The notes under the pieces: model-generated | Told to the model about the DNA's origin: nothing | The model's database searches: none | Seen by the model: only the letters and a program-made list of their open reading frames with translations | Made by a program: the position numbers and the translations under genes | From: Streptosporangiaceae bacterium | GTDB lineage: Bacteria > Actinomycetota > Actinomycetes > Streptosporangiales > Streptosporangiaceae | Direction: 5' to 3' | Length of the DNA stretch: 9,854 bases | Assembly (NCBI GenBank): GCA_030039095.1 | Contig: JASHQP010000105.1 | Span: 1-9,854, forward strand | Shown: piece by piece, positions 1 to 5,352 of the stretch | How the letters are laid out: each line of letters begins with the position of its first letter | Position numbering within the stretch: position 1 is the first letter of the stretch

Positions 1-426
1 GGACGGCCCGGCGCGGGGGGCTCCGCCAGCGGGTTCCGGGGCCGCTTCCACGGCGGCTTCGGCGGAGGCGGCGGCCTGGCAGGCAACACCCAGGTCAGCA
101 GCGCCCTCACCACGCTGCTGAAAGACGGCGCCTCCGGATACCGGTGGACGGCGGCCACGGTCAGCTCGGACAGCGCTGCGCCGCTGCAGCTGGCCAGCGG
201 AGAGCCGGTCATGTCGATCGGCGGGTTCAACGGCACCGACCCGGCGCCCACGCTCGCCCAGTTCGAGACCTACGTCGCCGACCACGACGTCCACTACTTC
301 GTCGGCGCGAACTCCGACAGCTTCGGCGGCGGCTCGGGCACGGCCGCTCAGATCACCGCGTGGGTGGAAGCACACTTCCGCGCGCAGACCGTCGGCGGCG
401 AGACCGTCTACAACCTCTCCGGCTGA
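1..426 (+). CDS. GT39 family (ArnT/YkcB-like) membrane glycosyltransferase, C-terminal end only (5' partial)
   Basis: The reading frame is open from base 1 and stops with TGA at 424-426, giving the last 141 residues; the start lies left of the window. Seen: a Gly-rich stretch at about residues 4-28, then a soluble domain with the segments YRWTAAT, MSIGGFNGTDPAPTLAQF, HYFVGANS and AAQITAWVEAHF. This pattern is typical of the extracytoplasmic C-terminal domain of actinobacterial glycosyltransferase family 39 proteins of the YkcB/ArnT type, which transfer a sugar, often mannose, from a polyprenyl-phosphate donor at the outer face of the membrane. The catalytic membrane part is not in the window, so activity and acceptor cannot be judged. 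An internal ATG at 211 is in the same frame and is not a separate gene. The next gene starts about 50 bases later on the same strand and could be cotranscribed. The family call rests on the tail domain alone. Confidence 0.8.
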   Translation, partial: GRPGAGGSASGFRGRFHGGFGGGGGLAGNTQVSSALTTLLKDGASGYRWTAATVSSDSAAPLQLASGEPVMSIGGFNGTDPAPTLAQFETYVADHDVHYFVGANSDSFGGGSGTAAQITAWVEAHFRAQTVGGETVYNLSG

Positions 427-446
427 CCAGAGCGGGCGGGTTTGCG

Positions 447-462
447 CTGGAGCGCACTCCAG
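447..462 (+). promoter_or_regulatory. Small inverted repeat overlapping the ribosome binding site region of the aldo/keto reductase gene
   Basis: Seen: perfect 6-base arms CTGGAG (447-452) and CTCCAG (457-462) around a 4-base loop CGCA. The right arm runs into AGGA (461-464), the only Shine-Dalgarno-like sequence before the reductase start. It could be a hairpin that masks the ribosome binding site, an operator, or chance. It has no run of T after it, so a factor-independent terminator for the upstream gene is unlikely. Confidence 0.25.
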
Positions 463-479
463 GATCCAGACTCGTGCGC

Positions 480-1475
480 ATGAAGTACCGCATGATTGGC
501 ACGGACCCGAAGACCCGCCGCGAGGTGAGCGTGCTCAGCCTGGGCACGATGCACTTCGGCACGGCCACGGACGAGGCGACCTCGTTCGCGATCCTGGACC
601 GGTACATAGCGGCCGGGGGCACGTTCATCGACACTGCGGACAACTACGCGTTCTGGTTCAATGGCGGCCAGGGTGGGGAGAGCGAGGAACTGCTCGGCCG
701 CTGGCGGCGCAGCCGCGGCGTCCGCGACGAAGTCGTGATCGCGACCAAGCTCGGGGCCCGGCCGCTGGCCCCGGGCACCAGCTTCATCGACAACCCCGAG
801 GGTCTGTCCGCCCCGGTGATCCGCGAGTCCGCGCAGCGCAGCCGGGACCGGCTCGGCGTGTCCCGGCTGGACCTGCTGTACGCGCACATCGACGATCCAG
901 CGGTGCCGCAGGCCGAGACCGTGGCGGCGTTCGCCGCGCTGGTGGCCGAAGGCACCGTCGGCCTGCTCGGGGTCAGCAACCACTGGGCGTGGCGGGTGGA
1001 GCGGGCCCGCTGCCTGGCTGCCGCGGCCGGGCTGCCCGGCTATGAGGTGCTGCAGTACCAGCACAGCTACCTGCGGCCGCGCACCGATCTGCCGGGTGAG
1101 CGGTCCCCGGACGGCATGCCGGGCATGCTGGGCGGCGACCTGCTCAGCTATCTGCGGGCCGAACCGCGGCTCACGGCCATCGCCTATTCACCGCTGCTGA
1201 AGGGCGGTTACGTCCGCCCGGAGAAGCTGGACGCCGCCGAGTTCGCCGAATTCGACCATCCGGGCACGCCCGCCCGGCTGGCGGCGCTGCGGGAGGTGGC
1301 CATGGACACCGGCGCGACCGTCAACCAGGTAGTTCTTGCGTGGCTGATCGGCGCGGATGTCCCGGTGATCCCGCTGATCGGCGCGTCCTCGATCGCCCAG
1401 CTGGACGAAAGCCTTGCCGCCGTCGACCTGGAACTGACCGCAGAGCAGCGCGCGACGCTGGACGCCGCCAGGTGA
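480..1475 (+). CDS. Aldo/keto reductase family oxidoreductase
   Basis: A 331-residue protein, normal length for an aldo/keto reductase, a cytosolic TIM-barrel enzyme that reduces aldehydes or ketones with NADPH. The expected catalytic tetrad is visible: D51 and Y56 in FIDTADNY, K90 in VIATKLG and H136 in LLYAHIDDP. The C-terminal part has VLAWLIG and VIPLIGASS, matching the cofactor phosphate-binding region of the family. The frame is open back to base 144, but that stretch overlaps the glycosyltransferase and reads as Arg-rich shadow sequence, so the start lies near 480. ATG at 480 begins MKYRMIGTDP, as in relatives. A GTG at 474, six bases upstream, sits 9 bases after AGGA (461-464) and is a good alternative. 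The substrate cannot be predicted. It converges on the nucleotidyltransferase gene, 28 bases away. Confidence 0.93.
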   Translation: MKYRMIGTDPKTRREVSVLSLGTMHFGTATDEATSFAILDRYIAAGGTFIDTADNYAFWFNGGQGGESEELLGRWRRSRGVRDEVVIATKLGARPLAPGTSFIDNPEGLSAPVIRESAQRSRDRLGVSRLDLLYAHIDDPAVPQAETVAAFAALVAEGTVGLLGVSNHWAWRVERARCLAAAAGLPGYEVLQYQHSYLRPRTDLPGERSPDGMPGMLGGDLLSYLRAEPRLTAIAYSPLLKGGYVRPEKLDAAEFAEFDHPGTPARLAALREVAMDTGATVNQVVLAWLIGADVPVIPLIGASSIAQLDESLAAVDLELTAEQRATLDAAR

Positions 1476-1477
1476 CC

Positions 1478-1497
1478 CGCGGCAGCGCCTGGCCGCG
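1478..1497. terminator. Possible bidirectional terminator hairpin between convergent genes
   Basis: Seen: perfect 6-base GC arms CGCGGC (1478-1483) and GCCGCG (1492-1497) with an 8-base loop, placed just after the reductase stop codon and just before the end of the convergent nucleotidyltransferase gene. No T run follows on either strand, as is common for actinobacterial terminators. In DNA this GC-rich, a 6-base stem can occur by chance. Confidence 0.35.
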
Positions 1498-1503
1498 TTA
1501 CCG

Positions 1504-1986
1504 TTACCGCGTCGCCTGCGACCAGGCCTCGAGGAACCAGCTCGATGACCACTGCTTGTCGGCGCCGACCCCGCTGACGACCTCGATGCCCAGCTCCTGG
1601 CAGACATCCCACTCCGGGATGCTCTGCTCGTCGACCCGGTCGCCGCCCTTGGTGAACACGTCGGGCCGCAGCCTGCGCAGCGCCTCGCGGACCGTGAGGT
1701 CCCCCTCGATCTCGAACGGCACTACGTAGTCGACCCAGCGGATGGCCGAGACGATCAGGCAGCGCGTCTCCAGGTCCTGGAACGACCGGCCCTTCTTGGC
1801 CCGCAGGAACGCGTCCCCGTTGACGACGGCGACCACGACGTCGCCGAACCCGGCCGAGGCCTGCATCGAGCTGATGTGACCGGGGTGGATCGGGTCGAAT
1901 CCGCCGCTGGTCACCACGATCCGGCCAGCGGGGCGGGCGGCGTCGAAACCGTCGAACGACACGATCGGTGCACCGAGATTGTCCAC
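1504..1986 (-). CDS. Small cytidylyltransferase-like nucleotidyltransferase (HldE C-terminal/TagD-like, HxGH family)
   Basis: A 160-residue protein starting at GTG 1986 and ending with TAA. It is a single HIGH-type nucleotidyltransferase domain: GGFDPIHPGH carries the HxGH nucleotide-binding motif (H34-H37), followed by VNGD (55-58), KKGRSF and the conserved ETR (73-75), and KGGD (113-116). This arrangement is closest to the adenylyltransferase half of HldE (heptose-1-phosphate adenylyltransferase) and to TagD, which join a phosphorylated sugar or polyol to NMP and release pyrophosphate. There is no kinase half and no heptose pathway gene nearby, so the substrate is unknown. The usual C-terminal ISTT/ISSS-type motif is replaced by a WSSSW segment (146-150). 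The gene lies 19 bases after the alpha/beta hydrolase on the same strand and is probably the last gene of that operon. No strong ribosome binding site is visible, so translation may depend on the upstream gene. Confidence 0.85.
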   Translation of the reverse strand: MDNLGAPIVSFDGFDAARPAGRIVVTSGGFDPIHPGHISSMQASAGFGDVVVAVVNGDAFLRAKKGRSFQDLETRCLIVSAIRWVDYVVPFEIEGDLTVREALRRLRPDVFTKGGDRVDEQSIPEWDVCQELGIEVVSGVGADKQWSSSWFLEAWSQATR

Positions 1987-2005
1987 CGGCCCATCGTAGG
2001 ACGGG

Positions 2006-2917
2006 CTAGCGATGGCCGTCGGCCGGACGTGCCAGGGTCATCAGGTCGTCGAGGATCTCGCCGATCCTGTTGATCATCAGCGTGAGGTGGCCCTCGCCGG
2101 GCCGCATCCGCGCCCGTGCCAGCGGGATATTCGCGGCCAGCCAGGCGCCGTGCGCGCCCGGCACCATCCGGTCCTGGTCGCCTTGCCAGATCGCGACCGG
2201 CGTGGCGTGGCCGAGCGCGCCCAGGCTGACCCCCCAGTCACGGGTGAACGCCAGGTCGTCGTCCCGCCAGCCGTCGATGCCGCGGGCAAGAGCAGCACGC
2301 ATCGTGGCGGCCAGGTAGCCGGCGAACTCGCCGCCCAGCGCTGCCTTGTCGGTCTCGGAGACCAGCCCGCCGAGGCCACCGCTCACCTCGGCGGCGCTGA
2401 TCTCGCGCAGCGCGCCGGCCGCGGCATCCAGGAAGGCGGTCAGGTCGGCCTCTCCGGCCAGCGCGGCCCGGAACTCCTCGTGGTTCTCCTCGGCCATGCC
2501 GGCCATCCAGTCGAGGCCCGGGCTGTCGGACGGGGCGACCCCGGCGATCGTCGCCGCGGCCAGGCACCGGACCGGCAGCAGGGCCGCGCAGGCCAGCGCG
2601 TGCGGGCCGCCGCCGGACCAGCCTGCGGTGACGAATTCGTCCGCTCCGATGCGTTCAAGGATCTTGTCCACATCGGCGGCCGCGTCCGCGACCAGCCGGC
2701 CGGGCTGCGGCGTGGAACCGCCGTAACCGGGACGTGCGTACAGGACGGTGCGCAGCCCGCGTGCCGATGCCGCCTCGGCGAGCGGCGGGTACCACACCAG
2801 CCCGCTCGGCGTGCCGGTGTGGAACACCAGCGGCAGCGCGTCTTCGGGGCCGCCCACCAGTACGTCGAGCACCCGGCCCGCGTCCGCCTCGACCGTGATC
2901 CGCTGCTCGTTCGCCAT
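2006..2917 (-). CDS. Alpha/beta hydrolase
   Basis: A 303-residue protein from ATG 2917 to TAG. Features of the alpha/beta hydrolase fold are clear: FHTGTPSG (32-39) in the position of the oxyanion-hole HG motif, YARPGYGGS (60-68), the nucleophile elbow GWSGGG with S101, an acidic residue in GDQDRMVP (D247 or D249) and the catalytic histidine H277 in GEGHLTL. Between about residues 125 and 220 is a helical cap domain rich in Ala and Glu. No signal peptide is seen, so the enzyme is probably cytosolic; it hydrolyses an unknown ester or related bond. The start lies 4 bases after the stop of the G1 peptidase gene, and its AGGAG (2929-2933) sits inside the end of that gene, so translation is likely coupled. 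The substrate cannot be assigned from sequence. Confidence 0.92.
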   Translation of the reverse strand: MANEQRITVEADAGRVLDVLVGGPEDALPLVFHTGTPSGLVWYPPLAEAASARGLRTVLYARPGYGGSTPQPGRLVADAAADVDKILERIGADEFVTAGWSGGGPHALACAALLPVRCLAAATIAGVAPSDSPGLDWMAGMAEENHEEFRAALAGEADLTAFLDAAAGALREISAAEVSGGLGGLVSETDKAALGGEFAGYLAATMRAALARGIDGWRDDDLAFTRDWGVSLGALGHATPVAIWQGDQDRMVPGAHGAWLAANIPLARARMRPGEGHLTLMINRIGEILDDLMTLARPADGHR

Positions 2918-2921
2918 CGGG

Positions 2922-3740
2922 TCAGCTGCTCCTGATCCAGGTGTTGCGGAACGCTCCGGCCGGGCCGAACGCGCTGGTGGAATCCTTGGCCAGCCTATCC
3001 GCGCCGATCATGATGATCTCGAGCGGGCGCAGCTTCTTCAGCGCCTCCCCGTTGACCTTGGCGGCGGCGAAGCGGACGGTCCCGAAGTCGGCGAGCGGCA
3101 GCACGCCCCTGGTGGACGACGGCGCCTCGGTGATCACTTCCGCCGAGGACCGGGCCAGGCCCGGCTCGTCCTTGGTGACGGTGCGGCTCCAGTCGCGGGT
3201 GCTGTCCTTCAGCACCACCGTGTAGGTGCCGGCACCGCGGAACGTGACGGACGCGCTGAGATGGTCGCCCGGCCTGACCTTGGTGCGGAAGTAGACCGGT
3301 GCCGCCGGGTACATCTCGTACCAGCCGTCGTATCTGGCGGTCCTGCCGGTGCAGTCCGAATCTGTTCCGGTCTGCTCCACCGAGCGGGAGCGGCCGCCAT
3401 AGCCGTCCAGGCCAACCCAGAAGGAGGCGTACTGGTCACCGGGCGTGCACGTGACGGCCGGCACGGTCCAGCGCGCCGACACGCTGCGGTAGGCGCCGTC
3501 GCTGCCGGACACCGCGTAGCCGGACCAGTTCGTGCTGCCGACTTCCTGGTTGCCGGCCGCGCGGCGGGCACCCGGCGCGGTGAGACCGCCAGGGCTGACC
3601 ATCGGCTGCCCGGGGGCCACCGCGGAGGTGCTCGCGGCCAGGGATAAGAACGGCGAGGCGGAGGCGACGTCCGCGGCGGCCGTTGCCGAGCCGATCATGA
3701 CGGTCAGCGCCATGCCGACGATGCACCACTGACGTACCAT
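2922..3740 (-). CDS. Secreted G1-type (glutamic, eqolisin-like) peptidase
   Basis: A 272-residue protein. I chose ATG 3740 because GAGGAG lies 4 bases before it; another ATG at 3761 adds seven residues but has no ribosome binding site. Residues 1 to about 28 form a signal peptide (MVRQW, hydrophobic core, AxA-type site near ASA at 26-28), so the protein is exported. After a Pro/Ala/Gly-rich stretch the mature domain starts near residue 66. It shows STNWSGYAV (69-77), WTVPAVTC (91-98), FWVGLDG (107-113), VEQTGTD with the candidate catalytic Q123, GWYEMYPA (139-146) and AEVITEAPS with the candidate catalytic glutamate (E201 or E205). These match the glutamic peptidase family, acid-active proteases with a Gln/Glu dyad and a beta-sandwich fold. 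The only two cysteines of the mature part, C98 and C130, could form a disulfide. It is the first gene of a leftward operon. Activity is inferred. Confidence 0.88.
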   Translation of the reverse strand: MVRQWCIVGMALTVMIGSATAAADVASASPFLSLAASTSAVAPGQPMVSPGGLTAPGARRAAGNQEVGSTNWSGYAVSGSDGAYRSVSARWTVPAVTCTPGDQYASFWVGLDGYGGRSRSVEQTGTDSDCTGRTARYDGWYEMYPAAPVYFRTKVRPGDHLSASVTFRGAGTYTVVLKDSTRDWSRTVTKDEPGLARSSAEVITEAPSSTRGVLPLADFGTVRFAAAKVNGEALKKLRPLEIIMIGADRLAKDSTSAFGPAGAFRNTWIRSS

Positions 3741-3744
3741 TCCG

Positions 3745-3750
3745 CTCCTC
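3745..3750 (-). promoter_or_regulatory. Ribosome binding site that selects the start of the G1 peptidase
   Basis: On the minus strand GAGGAG is read here, 4 bases before ATG 3740. The alternative upstream ATG at 3761 has no comparable sequence before it, and the shorter start also gives a better shaped signal peptide. This is the reason for the chosen start. Confidence 0.6.
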
Positions 3751-3778
3751 ACGTCCAGCATTCGGCGGGGCAGCCAGC

Positions 3779-3807
3779 ATTAGATCACAGTGCTTCCCGT
3801 CTGTCCG
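3779..3807 (-). promoter_or_regulatory. Sigma70-like promoter candidate for the leftward peptidase-hydrolase-nucleotidyltransferase operon
   Basis: Read on the minus strand: CGGACA (3807-3802, four of six matches to TTGACA), a 17-base spacer, then TCTAAT (3784-3779, five of six matches to TATAAT). Transcription would begin near 3772 and leave a leader of about 30 bases before ATG 3740. The -10 lacks the strongly conserved A at its second position, and no other gene lies between this site and the operon. The match is by eye only. Confidence 0.4.
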
Positions 3808-3823
3808 GGCACTGGCGTACGGT
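3794..3823 (+). promoter_or_regulatory. Weak promoter candidate for the methyltransferase / UbiA-like gene pair
   Basis: The intergenic region between the divergent units must drive the rightward genes. The best plus-strand candidate is TACGGT (3818-3823, fits TAnnnT) with a poor TTCCCG (3794-3799) 18 bases upstream. It overlaps the leftward promoter candidate, so the two transcription units could compete. The evidence is weak. Confidence 0.2.
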
Positions 3824-3854
3824 GAAATTCCGGGCCGTCCCCCGGGCGAGCACT

Positions 3855-3860
3855 GAGGAG
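3855..3860 (+). promoter_or_regulatory. Ribosome binding site supporting the GTG start of the methyltransferase
   Basis: GAGGAG lies 5 bases before GTG 3866. No ATG exists in this frame near the expected N-terminus, so this site decides the start. Confidence 0.65.
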
Positions 3861-3865
3861 ACGCC

Positions 3866-4615
3866 GTGCCGCTTCCCGCCGCCGATCCCGCTCCCGCCTC
3901 CGCGGAGCGCAACCGCTTCGCACAGCACTTGTTCGCTCCGCTCCCCCAGCGCTACGACCGGCTCGCCGAACTGCTGTCGCTGCGGCAGAACGGCCGCTGG
4001 CGGCGCGCCATGATCAGCCGGATCGAGCCCGCCCCGGGCCAGACGGTGCTCGACGTGGCGTCGGGCACCGCCGGCGTCGCGCTGGGCCTGGCCCGCTCGG
4101 GTGCCACCGTGGTCGGCGTGGACCTGACCGAGCAGATGCTCCGGCAGGGCCGGCGCAACGTCGACGGCGCTCGGATGGCCGCCCGCATCCGGCTGGTGGC
4201 CGGCCGCGCCGAGCAGCTGCCGTTCGGCGACACCGCGTTCGACGCGCTGACGTTCACGTACCTGTTCCGGTACGTGGCCGACCCGGAGGCCACGCTGCGC
4301 GAGCTGGCGCGCGTGGTCAGGCCGGGCGCACGGGTCGCGAGCCTGGAGTTCATGCTGCCGCCGTCGCGGTTCTGGCGGTTCTGGTGGTTCCTCTACACGA
4401 GGCTGCTGCTGCCCGCTGGCGGGCTGCTCACCGGCGGGCGGGAGTGGTACGAGGTCGGCCGGTTCCTTGGCCCGAGCATCTCCGGGCACTACCGCCGGTA
4501 CCCGCTGGCGTGGACGGTCGAGGCGTGGCGGAGGGCCGGGTTCACCGACGTCGGCGCCCGGGTCATGAGCCTGGGCGGCGGGCTCGTGATGTGGGGAACG
4601 CGCGAAGGTGGGTGA
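3866..4615 (+). CDS. UbiE/MenG-like class I SAM-dependent methyltransferase
   Basis: A 249-residue protein from GTG 3866, preceded by GAGGAG. The class I methyltransferase fold is clear: motif I VLDVASGTAG (61-70), the acidic end of strand 2 in VVGVDLTEQML (D86), AEQLPFGDTAFDALT (115-129) and LRELARVVRPGARV in the second half. The N-terminal FAPLPQRYDRL and the segment YVADPEATLRE resemble demethylmenaquinone methyltransferase MenG/UbiE, which makes the last C-methylation in menaquinone or ubiquinone synthesis. Against a simple MenG call, the usual GLRNV-type segment reads TYLFRYV here, and the region near 170-200 is very aromatic (FWRFWWFLY), suggesting membrane contact or a lipid substrate. 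The gene overlaps the next by 8 bases, so both are surely translated together. A housekeeping MenG is probably elsewhere in the genome; this may be a paralogue acting on a related lipid, which is inference. Confidence 0.85.
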   Translation: MPLPAADPAPASAERNRFAQHLFAPLPQRYDRLAELLSLRQNGRWRRAMISRIEPAPGQTVLDVASGTAGVALGLARSGATVVGVDLTEQMLRQGRRNVDGARMAARIRLVAGRAEQLPFGDTAFDALTFTYLFRYVADPEATLRELARVVRPGARVASLEFMLPPSRFWRFWWFLYTRLLLPAGGLLTGGREWYEVGRFLGPSISGHYRRYPLAWTVEAWRRAGFTDVGARVMSLGGGLVMWGTREGG

Positions 4616-5351
4616 TGGAGCCCAGGCCGGAGCGCGGCCCGCCTACTACGCCGCGAGCCCGGGCGGATGGCGAGACTGGTGGACCCTGCTGCACCCCCCG
4701 TACACGGCGTGGCACCTGTCCTATGTCGTCATCGGGGCGGCGCTGGCGCCGCGCGTCAGCCTCGCGCCGCTGCTGGCGACGCTGGGCGCGTTCTTCCTCG
4801 CGGTCGGGCTGGCGGCGCACGCGCTCGACGAGCTCAACGGCCGGCCCCTGCAGACCCGGATTCCGGCGTCCACCCTGGTGGCCGTCACGGTCGCCGGGCT
4901 GGCCGGTGCCCTCGCATTCGGCGTCTATGGGGTCACCAGGGTCGGCTGGGTGCTGCTGCCGTTCATGATCGTAGGCCCGGCGCTCGTCGTCGCGTACAAC
5001 GCCGAACTGCTGAGCGGCATCATCCACACCGACCTCGGCTTCGCGGCCGCCTGGGGCGCGTTCCCGGTGCTGACCGCGTACACGGCGCAGACCGGGCGGC
5101 TCGCCGTGGCGCCGGTTCTCGCCGCGCTGGCCGCGCTGGCGATGTCGGCGGCGCAGCGCAGGCTGAGCACCCCGGCCCGGACGCTGCGGCGCCGCTCGGT
5201 CCAGGTGGAGGGCAGCGTGATCCTCGCGGACGGCCAGGCGGTCGCGCTCGACCAGGCCGCACTGCTCGCCCCGCTGGAAGGTGCCCTGCGCGCCATGTCC
5301 TGGGGGCTCGTGCTGTTCGCCGCCGCGCTGGCCCTTGCCAGGCTCGGCTAG
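4608..5351 (+). CDS. Small integral membrane protein resembling a degenerate UbiA prenyltransferase
   Basis: A 247-residue protein starting at GTG 4608, inside the end of the methyltransferase gene; GGGGAA at 4593-4598 is a possible ribosome binding site. An ATG at 4615 is in another frame and yields no membrane protein. I see about seven hydrophobic segments (near 38-48, 52-71, 89-108, 113-130, 143-162, 165-182, 229-246). Similarity by eye to UbiA: LLHPPYTAWHL near the first helix, AHALDELNGRPL (70-81) where UbiA has its NDxxDxxxD prenyl-diphosphate motif, RIPAS after it, and AYNAELLSGIIHTDLGF (129-145) plus FPVLTAYTAQTG where UbiA has its YSAPPLKLK...G region. The first Asp motif is reduced to one Asp and one Glu, and no second DxxxD motif is visible; a polar segment (183-225) occupies that region. 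It may bind or modify an isoprenoid, or be a non-catalytic relative. Family assignment is tentative; membrane nature is certain. Confidence 0.7.
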   Translation: MGDGAQAGARPAYYAASPGGWRDWWTLLHPPYTAWHLSYVVIGAALAPRVSLAPLLATLGAFFLAVGLAAHALDELNGRPLQTRIPASTLVAVTVAGLAGALAFGVYGVTRVGWVLLPFMIVGPALVVAYNAELLSGIIHTDLGFAAAWGAFPVLTAYTAQTGRLAVAPVLAALAALAMSAAQRRLSTPARTLRRRSVQVEGSVILADGQAVALDQAALLAPLEGALRAMSWGLVLFAAALALARLG

Positions 5352-5352
5352 C

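Noticed and set aside
144..479. N-terminal extension of the aldo/keto reductase frame
   Set aside because: It overlaps the real glycosyltransferase end, is Arg/Gly-rich shadow sequence, and the family normally begins at the MKYRMIGTDP segment.
2012..2935. A 307-codon open frame antisense to the alpha/beta hydrolase
   Set aside because: It is a mirror of the hydrolase gene, whose catalytic motifs are intact; the antisense product has no recognisable domain.
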